From the NCBI GenBank assembly GCA_037447655.1, contig JBBHKE010001339.1, positions 190,669 to 254,668 of the forward strand: a stretch of 64,000 nucleotides of DNA, in the 5' to 3' direction. Below are positions 1 to 10,798 of the stretch, piece by piece (within the stretch, counting starts at the first letter, position 1; each line of letters begins with the position of its first letter). Both the position numbers and the translations under genes were made by a program. The notes below the pieces were generated by a model. It did no database searches. It was not told the origin of the DNA and was given only the letters and a program-made list of their open reading frames with translations. This DNA comes from Zygnema cylindricum (Eukaryota > Streptophyta > Zygnematophyceae > Zygnematales > Zygnemataceae).

Positions 1-918
1 CTTTTTCCCTACCTTCCTTTTTCTTTCTTTGGTATTATTGCCCGTCCAACAATGGACCGTATTCCCAAACATCAACAAAAAAAAATAAAAAATCAACCAA
101 ATGTAAAAGAACGACCAATCTAACTTTGACACCCATAATCACAAGTGGATAAACATAAATAATCCTAACGGTACAGCAAACAACATGCCATGGACCTAGA
201 TGAAGACTGTTTCTCCAGGTTTGCTGAAGGCAGCTTGACAATCTAAATTGACAATGCCATTTTTCTATTTTTACCCTCAACATTTGCAGGCAGCAAATAT
301 GAGTAGCAGAAACCCACGAGATTGAAACACTGAATCACTAAGACACTGAAACAATGACAACTTTTCACACTCGATCCCCACTGATGAACTTAAGGTAAAA
401 GTTAACCACCTAAGAATGCAAAAAACACGTTCCCGTAACTGACACCTCTAACAAAGCCCACAAAAAGAATCATTTTTTCCATTTTTTCATCCCACATAAG
501 ACGAAAAGAGATTTATTTTGCCCAGCTTCTTTTCTTCTTTGTTTTTTTCTTTCTTTCTTTGATTTTTCTTTGTTTTTTGCTTTCTCTTCCATTCTTTTTC
601 CTTTTTTTCCAATTAATCTCTTTCTTTTTTTATGCCTTCACGATGGAAAGCATTGCCCATTATTCTTTTTTCTCTTTCTTTCTTTTTTCCGTTTTACAGA
701 AAAGCATAAAAAATCGCTGAAAGTTTTTTTTTTCAGCTTCAAAAACATTCCTCTAAGAATACACCGAAAAACCGAAAAGAACCAGGCATTCATGTCAGGT
801 CTTTTTTTCTTTTTATGTCTCTTCTTTTTTTTTGCCACTCAAAAACTTAAAAAGGAAAGCTGTTTACAGTCTGAGAGAGGCTCCGGTGCCCCAATCAGAT
901 TTCTTTCTTTCTAGGAGC
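1..918. other. Downstream region of the PABN gene, T-rich
   Basis: No gene is visible. From about 480 to 900 the plus strand is strongly T-rich, so the PABN sense strand is A-rich here. It probably includes the PABN 3' UTR, with a candidate AATAAA signal on the minus strand at 512-517. Long open frames in this stretch are low-complexity Phe/Lys products and are not credible proteins. Confidence 0.5.
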
Positions 919-3671
919 TCAAAGGTACGGTCGGTATCTCACTGGCCTCCGATATCGAGGCACCCTCCTGCAAAAAAACAGGGCAGAGAAGGTCAGAGAA
1001 AAAAGGAGGTGAGAGGAGGGAGACAACAGTTTTGAAGAGCAAAATAGAAAGCGTTGAAAAGAGCGAAAAAACAGTCAGAGAAGAGTGATAAAAAACAATC
1101 AAGAAGGACAGAAATGACAAGTTTTGAGGGGAAAAAAGAAATGAGAAAAAAGAGACAAGAGTTTCGAAGAGCAGAAAAAAATAAATGGTCGAAAAGAGCG
1201 AAAAAAACAGTTGAGAAGGGTGAAAAAACATTCAAGAGGAGTGATAAAAAAAAACCGAGAAGAACAAAAATGAAAAGTTTCGAGCGAAAAAAACAGTTGA
1301 GAAGAGCGACACACATCAATAAAACGACACACACACACCAAATATGTCTGTATATTTCAATCTAAGTCAGTTTACCATATCGCATAACCAGGATACCACA
1401 TGCTACTCCGTCTACCGTTGTTACCATTAATGCTTTGACACTTAAATCAGTTTTTTTTTTCGTGCACTTGTCTAACTCTGTTTAAGATTGGCAACTGGCA
1501 GGCAAAGATCTTGCCTTTCTATCCCAACCCGTCGGATCCACATCTGGACAAGTGAGAACGGAGAAATTTTCATTTACGTGGCAAACAAACCTTACACTAA
1601 TAACGTTCCAGTGTAGCTTACATTATTAAACTATGATGTGAACTGTGAAAAACTGCGTTACTGAGTGGTGTGCAAAACTGTCCCGTACTGCATAGAATTT
1701 CTTAAATGTAGAACACGATACTCGCACATTTTCATACATTTACAGAGTCTATTGCAATCTACTTCATTTTCCACCTTCACACGCGCCCAGTTTCAGCAAA
1801 CCCATCTTCCTGAGACAGGTCTCTCTGTCACAGACCAAGACATACCCAAAAACACATCACAGCATCAACCTCTCGAGTCCACACAGAAAAACCATTTCCA
1901 AAGTGTTGCAACACCAAGTCTGAGATCTCATCCCATTCAAACCCAGCTTCCACCTTGGTCAGGAACGTTATTTCCACATACAAACACAAAACCACTCCAT
2001 TCAAAAACAGAATCCATTCAAAAACAGTAACAAGCATACGCACCCATAGCCAGGAAAAAATGGTCGACGGGGTCGAAAACCATACGGATTAAAGCGTCTC
2101 GCACGATATTGCTTCATGCCGGGTACATTGGTGCGTTTCGCACACACCTGTTTGCCCCACCATAGCTATCCATCCTTGAGAAGATTCAAGCAACCATTTT
2201 CTGTAATACGGGACATTTCAAGACAACGACGTACTCTTTCATCACTCCAAAAGAAGTGCGATATATTACAAATTTCCCAGTAACCACTAGGAAACGATTT
2301 ATTAATATGAGCTCATAGAGAGGCAGTGCCGCGAAGGTAAAATGACCTGTCAACCTACCTTGAGGGCGCGTCCATGGAGTTCGGTATCGCTAAGAAGAAC
2401 TGCATTTGGCACAGCTTCTTGCTCTAGAAACTCAACATACGCAAACCTGGCCCATTTTATACACCAGACGAATCTTGGAAAGTCAATTACAATTCAATAG
2501 CCACGGCGTGAACAGCGAGCAATTTCTACCCGAGGAAAATTCTCAGCCATGAATGTTTTGCTATATTTCCCCTCCTTCCAGCCTCTCACTCACTCACCCT
2601 CCCTCTTCTTGGAAAAAGATGCAGAAGACCAATTTCAAAAAACAAAATATCTCCACGATTTGCATCCAAATGAAAATCAGCACAGCTCCCACAGTCCTCT
2701 AAATTTCTTAACTCCAATCCCCCTGTCTCACCCTTTAGGCTGGCCAAACTTGTCCATAAGGATTGTCACCCGATTCACGGTTCCACAAGACTGAAAGTGT
2801 TGCTGGACCTCTTCAGGCGTGCAAGAGTAGTCCACCTGTCCCCGTTCCCAGCCATTTTATTCTTTGCCACATCTTCACGCTTCACACAAATACTTTCAAG
2901 AATCACACACCTCATAACAGTCTCACTCATATTCTGCTAAATTGTTGCTGGATCTTAACTTCTTCAAAAAGAGAAAAAGCGACTTTAAGTATTGCATTCA
3001 ACTCACATTTCCGACAAAAACCGATCTTGCGTCGACTTCCTCTTTGTTCGCTTGCGCTGACGCTGCAGCCGGGTCTGCAAGATGGACAGCTGTCAGATTA
3101 ATAGAGGCGGACAGCCGTCATTGTTATAGGCAGACAGCTGTCAGACTATTACAGGCGGAGACAGCTGTCATATTGTTACAGACGGACAGCGACAGGCGGA
3201 CAGCTGCCATATTGATACAGGCGGATAGCTGTTAGATTGTCACATGCGAGGCAAAACAGACAAAATTGTTCTCCATCGGACACTTAGAAAGGCTCACCTG
3301 CCACGGCACTCATCTCTCTCTCCACCCGAGCCTGCATGTCACGTAACGCTGCTGCTTCCTCCTCCATTTCCTTTAGCCGCTTCTTCATATCTTCTAGCTC
3401 CTGCAACCACAAGGCGTAACACCATTTTTCAGAAGAGAATTTTTCCCTTCTCTAACTACCCTGTCGCAAATTTAGGGCCTTCGCCAAGTAATCCATACGT
3501 CACACTGAAGGAATTAAGTACTCTGCAGTAAATGACCTTAGAAGCAGAATCGTCATTTTGTAAGTCATCCAACTTTGAGCCTCCATGATCTCCATGTCCC
3601 TCCATGTCGCCCTCCACGTCACCCTCCTCAGGGATCTCTCCTCCGTACACCTCATGTTCGTCCTCCATCAC
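919..3671 (-). CDS. PABN: Nuclear polyadenylate-binding protein, PABN/PABPN1 family
   Basis: Binds poly(A) tails in the nucleus and helps set tail length during mRNA 3'-end formation (family knowledge). I assembled seven exons on the minus strand: 3671-3537, 3400-3298, 3074-3007, 2835-2732, 2446-2359, 2147-2044 and 967-919. They total 651 nt (216 aa plus stop), in frame across all junctions. Order of parts: an acidic N-terminus opening [18 protein letters not shown], a coiled-coil segment at about residues 46-80 ([20 protein letters not shown]), one RRM at about 90-168 with RNP2 SVFVGNV and RNP1 KGFAYVEF, and an Arg-rich tail ending [15 protein letters not shown]. Length and order match plant PABN proteins. 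The start could be the first or second Met. The intron 1 donor (AAG|GTCATT) is weak; all other junctions are ordinary GT-AG. A possible poly(A) signal lies at 512-517 (AATAAA on the minus strand). The terminal exon is only 49 nt and sits 1.08 kb from its neighbour. Confidence 0.93.
990..1300 (-). repeat. Purine/pyrimidine-biased tract in the last PABN intron
   Basis: The plus strand is almost all A and G, built from degenerate repeats of the type gaagagcgaaaaaacagt. On the PABN sense strand this is an approximately 300-nt C/T-biased tract ending close to the acceptor of the last exon at 968. It has the composition of a greatly extended polypyrimidine tract. Confidence 0.6.
3075..3260. repeat. 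Minisatellite filling PABN intron 2
   Basis: A degenerate tandem repeat with a period of roughly 26-28 bp, built on the motif GGCGGACAGCTGTCAGATT followed by a short AT-rich spacer (TATTACA). About six copies are recognisable. It occupies most of the 223-bp intron between exons 2 and 3, so the two splice sites lie just outside the array. Confidence 0.75.
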
Positions 3672-4380
3672 CTCGTCTGACTCTGCTGTTCACTGCGTGT
3701 CTTCGGGTGGAAGGCGTCAGGTGACGTGCGTGGAAGCGACACGTGGCAGCAAATGATTGGACGGACAAGATTCAAAACCCTTCCAACAAAGAATTGGTCA
3801 ACTGCTCATGACTGCACCCTCCACTGCTCATCAGGCATCCATCTCTCTCCGCCTACCGTACCATAGTTCAAAAGTGCGAAAACAAAGAAACGTAATTATT
3901 TCGTATTAAATGCGTATAATACATAATTATGTGCGTAACTGCGTATCAATTAATGAACTAATAGAATCAAAGGTATTCGTCACCTGATAGGTTTTGAGCT
4001 CTGAAAAGTTATTGGTTACGTTTTTCAACTGTTCCCGTAGAAACGTTTTGTCTAGTCGTCCAAACGTTTTTCACGAAATACGACGCTGTGACAGTACAGA
4101 GTCGATTTGACATCGGACGTACTTAAAATACGTCCATTACGGAGCACGTACTTTAGTCTGGTCGAAATGCATATATTCAAATTTTGGCACGATAGAATGC
4201 ACCCACCGAATTCTGGTCATCATGGCTCATCAAACCTCCAGGCAAGACAGTTTCTCCAACGAAAACAGGCGTCACATAGAAAGGCACTAAAAAATTGAAG
4301 ATTATATGACATGTAGTGCTGCCACGTTGGCGCGGATTTTCTAGCAAGCACGCACTATGAAGTACGAATTCTATGAACTA
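3672..4380. other. Upstream region of PABN, no gene seen
   Basis: Contains the presumed PABN promoter and 5' UTR (about 3672-3860). A sequence at 3862-3876 (CATAGTTCAAAAGTG) matches the terminal repeat of the hAT-like MITE found at 50,966, but I see no partner end nearby. Nothing else is recognisable up to the MITE starting at 4384. Confidence 0.4.
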
Positions 4381-4383
4381 TAA

Positions 4384-5374
4384 GGGGGTGTCCCAAGTAA
4401 TCGATACTTCTGAATAAGTATTTTGGACTCTACAGTACACCGCGAATCGTAATTAGAGTAAATTACTCTAATTCGGTCGCTCGAAATTTCGACTCTATCA
4501 CATGAAATAGAGTAAATGATTCTATTTTTTTCATTATTCTGTTTAAGGTATAGTTTAATTAGCGTTTTTAACTCTAATATAGGTTCATTTTAAATAGTGT
4601 GGAGTACGGACGACCTCCTACCGTGCAAAATTGTACTTTATTAAGTAAAAAAGTACAAATAATGATTTAATACAGGCCGTTATCATGTAACAGGATATAA
4701 TGTTAACCGCGTAGTGCAAACGTCATAGTGACGATAAACTGTACATTTTGCCAAATTGTGAACGAATACCTTATTTACAGTAGAGGATATTAGCATGCCA
4801 AATTAGAGTACTTAAATAGATTAGAATAAACTTCATAGTTGAACTAGCTCAATCACATAAATTAGCGTTCATTACTCTAATTTTTTTTTTTAGTTTTTGT
4901 ACTCTAAATTTTTCATTACTCTAATAATGATTCGCGGTGTAGTGAAGATTCTCCATGCTACTTTGAAGAGCGTCTCAATGTGCAAATATGAAATCGGAAC
5001 TTTGAAATGTGACGGTTGAAGACGTAGGTACAACTTGTGACAATTGAAGACGACTACGAAACTTCCGACAATTGGTGACGCCAACAAAAACAGTGACAGT
5101 TGTAGATGTCTAGATTATTGTGACATTGTGCGAGGTGGTTTTTGATGAAGTTTTTTATGGGCTATATTGTCTTGCCCGGGGGTCGAAAAGAGGAAAAGGC
5201 CAAAATGCGTTCACATGACGACAAACATGCAGTACATTCGAAGTATCGGATTGACGTTCATTGTATTGTGGTAAAAGTGATTTTTTCGTACGGCTAAAGT
5301 TTTTCTCGTTGGGAACTAAATTTTGGGGGAAACGATAGGAAAATGTCAATAATTTAATACATGGGGACACACCT
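4384..5374. mobile_element. Harbinger-like MITE (family 2), interrupted by a TA-MITE
   Basis: The left end begins GGGGGTGTCCC and the right end is GGGACACACCT, an imperfect inverted repeat. TAA flanks both sides (4381-4383 and 5375-5377), the 3-bp target duplication typical of PIF/Harbinger. The body matches the copy at 42,810-43,752. It is split at 4436 by a complete TA-MITE; the uninterrupted arrangement is seen at about 42,855 in the sister copy. No coding capacity. Confidence 0.7.
4438..4939. mobile_element. TA-flanked MITE (family 1), copy a
   Basis: Terminal inverted repeats CACCGCGAATCGTAATTAG and a mutated partner ending GATTCGCGGTG, flanked by TA on both sides (4436-4437, 4940-4941). 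The ends are rich in TAGAGTAAT-type motifs. No reading frame of note. TA target duplication points to a Tc1/mariner-type or similar transposase acting in trans. Related copies: 15,515-16,085, 42,717-44,257 and 44,265-45,462. Confidence 0.75.
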
Positions 5375-5695
5375 TAAGTCACCAATGTAGTATGCACTGT
5401 ATACATATAACGTCCCATACCTTTTCCTACGTTAATTTATGGGAATAGCTAATTGCAGAGAAAGGCCAAAATGCATTCACATGACGACAAACATGCAGTA
5501 CATTCGAAGTATCAGATTGACGTTCATTCTATTGTGGTAAAAGTGATATTTTTCGTACAGCTAAAGTTTTTCTCGTTGAGAACTAAAATTTGGGGGAAAC
5601 GATAGGAAAATGTCGATAATTTAATACATGGGGACACACCTTAAGTCACCAATGTAGTATGTACTGTATACATATAACGTCTCATACCTTTTCCT
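5191..5695. repeat. Two direct copies of a ~238-bp unit
   Basis: Unit 1 is 5191-5428 and unit 2 is 5461-5695; a third copy is at 12,953-13,190. Each consists of the right end of the family 2 MITE plus about 54 bp of flank, and units 1 and 3 are bounded by AGGAAAAGG at the left and CCTTTTCCT at the right. Between units 1 and 2 lie about 30 bp matching the left end of the Mutator-like element at 13,203. Confidence 0.75.
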
Positions 5696-6367
5696 AACAA
5701 TTCATGCATGTACGCGAATCTGAACCGTGTAAAATATGTTTTGATCTGACAGTCGACATTGTAGCCGCCACGCGAAGTGAGCTTTTGGCGGCATTCGGAG
5801 ATAGCGTCACGCGGTGCCACGTGGCGCCACGTTATTTGATACTATAGAAGAAAGGAGGAGGAACCATGGCTCCCGATTTGACAGGTGTCACTTTGTAGAC
5901 CATGTCGTACAATATCCGTAAAATAAGTACATCGCCCATTGTACCTTCTTCTACTATAAAGTGTTCCTATTGGACTAGGGTTTAGTAGTAGGTAGTCGTG
6001 AGTAGGCACACCAAGACTTAGTGATATTAAGGTACCTCTCTCTAAGAGAGCTTGTAAATATAAAGGTCATCTTTGACCAGCCATAACTTAATGCTCGGGT
6101 GAGCAAATTCATTGATTTTTTTTGCTGCGGACTCAAGGGAGTCGAAGCTACACAAGGGTGTAGTCGGTCAGAGTTTTTTCGTGCCAGGGTGGCACTTATT
6201 CAGCGGGAAAGTCAAAGTGGGGAATATTGTCCAAAACACATATTCAAGCTTTGCATTCTGTGGTGGAACTAAGCACACAGAAGGTCTTCTCTTCACAGGG
6301 GTGTATTATCCTACAGGCTTTATATAGGCTGCTCATTCTGTGGGTCAATAGAGACCGCAGAATTTCA

Positions 6368-6382
6368 GGTTATGGGCCCACC
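6368..6382 (+). promoter_or_regulatory. Candidate half-tRNA primer-binding site of element A
   Basis: GGTTATGGGCCCACC lies immediately after the 5' LTR end (TTTCA). It is the reverse complement of GGTGGGCCCATAACC, which I recognise as the anticodon stem-loop region of plant initiator tRNA-Met. Drosophila copia uses the equivalent site. Element B has a two-mismatch version at 51,837-51,851. Confidence 0.7.
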
Positions 6383-6428
6383 CTCTAGGGTGCCCATATT
6401 TGATGGATCAGACTTTCTTTATTGAGAA

Positions 6429-7551
6429 ATGATGATGGAGGGAGAACTATTTGAGAAGCATCTATGGGGCATAGTGTCTGGACAAATTCGATGCCCACCT
6501 CCACCTGGGTTTGGAGGGACACGTTTTTCTGGCACCTCCGCTTCTACGGTTGGTAGAACAGCTGCCACCATCACCGATGATGAACATGAAGGAAGGAGAA
6601 GAGATTGTCATGGAAGGAGAAAAGGGAGGAGTTGCAACTCAAGTGACACCATTGCCGAAGGCGATACCGGCAGCAGCACCACCAAAAACGGCGACAAGGG
6701 TTCAGACCGAAAGATCAGAGTATGAAAAGTGGAACTATAAAGATAAGGTTGCTAAGCTCGTAATTCTTAAAAGTGTAGCCAAGGGCATTGCCATTCCCTT
6801 TATGCATTTCAAATCTTCATCTCATATTTGGATATCACTAGTTAACAAATATAAGAGTGGATCATTGCAGCAACAACAGTTGGCCGAAAATATGATTGCA
6901 GCTTATACTTATAAAGGAGGAAGTATGAATAATTATTGCAATGATTTAGGAGCATTATTTGAAGAGTTAGAGAGTGCAGGTAACTCATGGTCTGAGAGAC
7001 AAAGAGTGAACACATTAATGATGAAACTACCTGAAGAGTATGAGAATATCATTAACCGATTGCAAGACATAGGAGATAGCAATTGGAATTGGGATGACAC
7101 AGTGGGAATGATTTTAGTGAAAGAATGCACCATAGAGCTTAGGAGAGGGAGTCCAAGTGTTCAAGCATTGTCTACAGGAGCGGATTGGCGGAAGCGTGAT
7201 GAGGAGAGAAGGAAAGATCCCTATCGAAACTTTGGTGGAAGAGGACAAGGAGGTGGCAGATTTGATAGACAGGGGAGAGGAACTTCTCGAGGAGGATTAT
7301 GTCACTTCTGTAAGAAACCAGGACACCATATGGCACATTGTGTCAAACTTGCAGATTTTCGACTCAAAGATGGTCAAGGAACCTCAAGGGATGAAGGAAA
7401 GAAAAAGACCTTCCTGACCCAAGTTCATGATGAGGAAGTGGAAGGAAAAACTGAACTAGAAGAGGAGCTTGAGGAGCTTCTTCTTGATCCGAAAAACACT
7501 GAAAAAGCATGTCTACATTCCACAGAGATTAAAGTGTGCTTTCTGAAGTAA
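6429..7551 (+). pseudogene. Copia gag polyprotein, frameshifted
   Basis: Encodes the nucleocapsid-type gag of element A. It starts MMMEGELFEKHLWGIVSG in one frame and moves to another near 6,530-6,560, so at least one frameshift separates the N-terminus from the body. The body matches the Copia gag family (MKLPEEYENIINRLQ region) and carries a CCHC zinc knuckle at 7300-7341 (CHFCKKPGHHMAHC) for RNA binding. The acidic tail after the knuckle is typical. Element B and element E carry homologous gags. Confidence 0.85.
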
Positions 7552-7574
7552 GAACGATCCACACGAGGATGGGT

Positions 7575-7885
7575 GAATCATAGACTCAGGGGCTTCAATA
7601 CATATGTGCAAAGATAAGCGGTGGTTTACTATACTTAGAAAGATCCCAACAGTTGAGATGGAGTACGGAGATGGTAGAGTAGAGACCACAGGTCTTGTTG
7701 GAACTATTGACTTGAAGGTTCTAGTTGATGGAAAGGCCTCAATTGTAACACTCTCAGATGTTCTTTACATTCCACAGCTTAGCAAGAACCTAGTCTCAAC
7801 AGCTGTCCTAGATGAAAAGGAGTTTGAAACAAGAACTAGGAAAGGAATCTTCACAGCAAGCTTTGTAATGAGGTTTATTTCATAG
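7575..7885 (+). pseudogene. Copia aspartic protease remnant
   Basis: The catalytic motif DSGAS is intact at 7583-7597, followed by IHMCKDKRWF and a DVLYIP motif near 7,760, as in Copia proteases. A stop after LKCAF/KEF-type sequence at about 7,885 and a frame change separate it from the next domain. It would have cleaved the polyprotein. Confidence 0.8.
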
Positions 7886-7905
7886 CTGAGAAAGGCATTC
7901 AAGGA

Positions 7906-8880
7906 ATGTTCAGAATTGTACTTTGCAATGAAAAGAGTGTTCTCTACTCGTGTGCAAGTGAGATGATGCTTTGGAACAAAAGGTTGGGGCATGTGCATCT
8001 AGATAGATTAAAGAAAATGAAGAAAAAGGGAATTGTGGAGGGTATTACTTTTGAGGATGATATCCCTTCGATGATTGTAATGGATGTGCCCAAAGGAAGA
8101 TTCATAGACTTCCAATTCCAAAAGCAACCACATTTAGGAGAGAGAAAGTATTGGATCTAATTCACACTGATGTTTGGGGACCTGCTAAGTGTGCTTCACA
8201 TGGGGGAAAGAGATGGATGTTAACCATCACAGGTGATTGGTCTAGATACGCGAAGGTATACTTTATCAGACATAAGTCAGAGGTATTGAGATGTTTCAAA
8301 GAGTATAAATTATGGAGTGAAAAACTACATGAAACCTTAATAAAAGAGATAAGAAGTGATAATGGGAAAAAATACACCTCAAATGGGTTTTTTAAAAATA
8401 TCTTAAAGAAGAAGGAATTCATCATGAGAAAATTGTTCCCTATAATCCGAAACAAAATAGAGTAGTAGAAAGAGTTAATAGAACTTTAGGAGATATGTCC
8501 AGAAGCATGTTAACTGATAAAAGGATAGGGTTGTAGTTTTGGGCGGAGTCTATGAACTATGTTAATTTCATCAAAAATAGAGTCATAACTTCAGCAAAAA
8601 AGGAGGAAACTCCGTATGAGAGGTGGACAAGAAGAAAGCCCGATTTGTCTTGTTTGAGAGTGTTCGGAATTCAAGTCTACAGTTTGGATTCTGATAAGAC
8701 TAACTGGAAGTTAGAGGGGACAGGGAAGCCAGGATATCTTGTAGGATATGATGAGAGCACAAAAGGATACCGAGTGTATGACTTGAAAAAGAGAGATATA
8801 ATTTTGGTAAAACACATAGTGGTGATGAATGAAGAGAAGTCCATTGATCCATTCAAATATAATATGGAAGTCAAAATCAG
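7906..8880 (+). pseudogene. Copia pre-integrase and integrase, multiply broken
   Basis: A pre-integrase segment (MLWNKRLGHVHLDRL, about 7,965-8,010) is followed by the integrase core: HTDVWGPAKC at about 8,162, SDNG at about 8,358, then the region after the last catalytic Glu. Frames change near 8,150 and 8,460, and there is a TAG at about 8,535. The C-terminal part (YERWTRRKPDLSCLRVFG, GYLVGYDESTKGYRVYD) is typical of Copia integrases. Confidence 0.82.
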
Positions 8881-9184
8881 ATTTGAAACGGATCAGTTTT
8901 TTGACTTTGACTTTGAAAATGAAGAGAAGGTAAAGGGAGAAAAAGAAAAATTTGCAGATCTACCAAAGGAGAAGGAGGAAAGGACAACATCCGAGGCAAC
9001 GCCACAATACGAAGTGGAAACCGATGAGGAACTTTATGAGACACTGGAATGGAAAGATAAAGGAGCTAAAAATCTCCCTAAACGAAACCTAAGGATGCCT
9101 TCCATACCGGCGTCCGATTTTGAAGGGGTAAGATGAAGTAGTAAAAGACTTCAAGAAAGATAAGTAAATAACCAACTCACAAAG

Positions 9185-9991
9185 ATGTCTCACCCAGATG
9201 AACCTCAAACATACTTAGAGGCCATAAACACTCCAGAAAATAGCCGGTGGATCACAATTATAAATGAAGAAATGGCCTCTATCATGGAAGCCAATACATG
9301 GGAGTTGGTAGATTGTCCACCGGACCGAAAACCGATCAGATGTAAGTGGGTGTTTAAACTTCAATTAAACCCGGATAATACCATTGAGAGGTACAAAGCT
9401 AGGTTAGTTGCAAAAGGTTATACTCTGAAAGAGGGGATAGACTACGAAGAAACCTTTGCTTCTGAAGTCAGATTTCCTTCTGTTAGAATCCTTTAAAGTA
9501 TAGCTGCAGCGGAGGATATGGAAATCCACCAAATGGATATTAAAACGGCCTTTTTGCACGGAGAGTGGGAACAAGAAATTTACATGAGGCAACCGGAAGG
9601 ATTCGTGGAAAGTGGGGAAGAAAACAAAGTTTGCAAACTGATAACATAACTCTCTTGGCTTAAGCAAGCCCCGCGACAGTGGAATATAAAGCTAGACGAA
9701 TTTCTGACCGGTTTGGGGTATATCAGAATTAGTTCAGATCACTCTATATATTTATTTGAGGATGAGAATGGAGTGATATTTATTGCTATTTTTGTGGATG
9801 ATTTGTTGGTCTTAAGCAAGTCCTTAGATAAAATTAACAAACTAAAACAGGAACTTAGAAGCAGTTTTGATATGAAAGATCTCGGCGAAGCAAAGTACAT
9901 TTTGGGAATTCAGATGGCGAGAGATAAAGGGAATAGAATTATAAGACTCACTCAAAAAGAAGCAATCGGTAATATGCTAGAAAAATTTTAG
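9185..9991 (+). pseudogene. Copia reverse transcriptase, broken
   Basis: Recognisable RT sequence: KWVFKLQLNPDNTIERYKAR near 9,350, MDIKTAFLHGEWEQEIYM near 9,535, and the catalytic FVDD at 9791-9802. Stops at about 9,494, 9,647 and 9,989 break the frame. The order and spacing of motifs match Copia RT. Confidence 0.87.
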
Positions 9992-10784
9992 ATGGAAAAG
10001 GCAAACGGATGTACTACTCCTATGGATTTGAAGAAAGTGTGTGAGGGGAGTGAAGTGAGAGGAATATTGATCAATAATGATGAGATGGATGAGATAGAAA
10101 GAAAATTTAAGGAAAATATCCCTTATCGGCAAGTAGTGGGAAGTCTAATCTATTTTATGAATTGTACCCGGCCAGATTTAGCTGCAGCTGTAGGAGTGCT
10201 GAGTAGAAGTCTAAATGCTCCCACTAAGAGGGATTGGGAGGCAGCTAAGAGAGTCATTAGATATTTGATAGGAACTAGGGATTTATGGTTGCATTTGGGT
10301 GGGGAGAATACTGACATCACTACTTGGAGTGATGCCAATTATGATGATGCTACGATGAGGAGATGCACTTCTGGATATATATTATATGTGGGTGATGGGG
10401 CTTGCTGTTGGAGTAGCAAACAGCAAAAAGTTATTGCTCAGTCCACCATTGAGGCTGAGTATTTTGCCTCTTGCTCTGCTGCAAAAGAGTTGATGTGGGT
10501 CAAGTCTTTGCTTGGTGAGCTTGGTCACCTTAAAAGTGGTGTGCAAATTTTTTTTGTGATAATCAGGCAGCAATCGCTATTTCTGCCAATCCTAAACATC
10601 ATTTTAAAGCTAAACACATGGACATTAGACTCAGCTTTGTTAGAGAGAAAGAAGAAAACAAAATAATCAGTTTAGAGTACCGACCAGATAGTGAGATGGT
10701 AGCAGATATGATGACCAAACCTGTGCCTTCCCCTAAACTAATTTTTTGCAAGGAGAAGTGTGGTCTGAAATTAAAGATTGACTA
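9992..10784 (+). pseudogene. Copia RNase H and C-terminal pol remnant
   Basis: Begins after a single in-frame stop with MEKANGCTTPMD, continues through YRQVVGSLIYFMNCTRPDL and the RNase H region (WSDANYDD, RCTSGYILYVGDGACCWSS, STIEAEYFA). A frameshift at about 10,555 precedes the last part (KHMDIRLSFVREK). The polypurine tract and 3' LTR follow directly. Confidence 0.85.
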
Positions 10785-10798
10785 GAAAATAAGGGGAG

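Noticed and set aside
570-1365. Several overlapping open frames of 60-114 aa on both strands
   Set aside because: They arise from T-rich or GA-rich low-complexity DNA around the last PABN exon and give Phe/Lys/Arg/Ser-rich products without domains.
3862-3876. A full hAT-like MITE upstream of PABN
   Set aside because: One end (CATAGTTCAAAAGTG) is present, but no matching inverted end or 8-bp duplication was found nearby.
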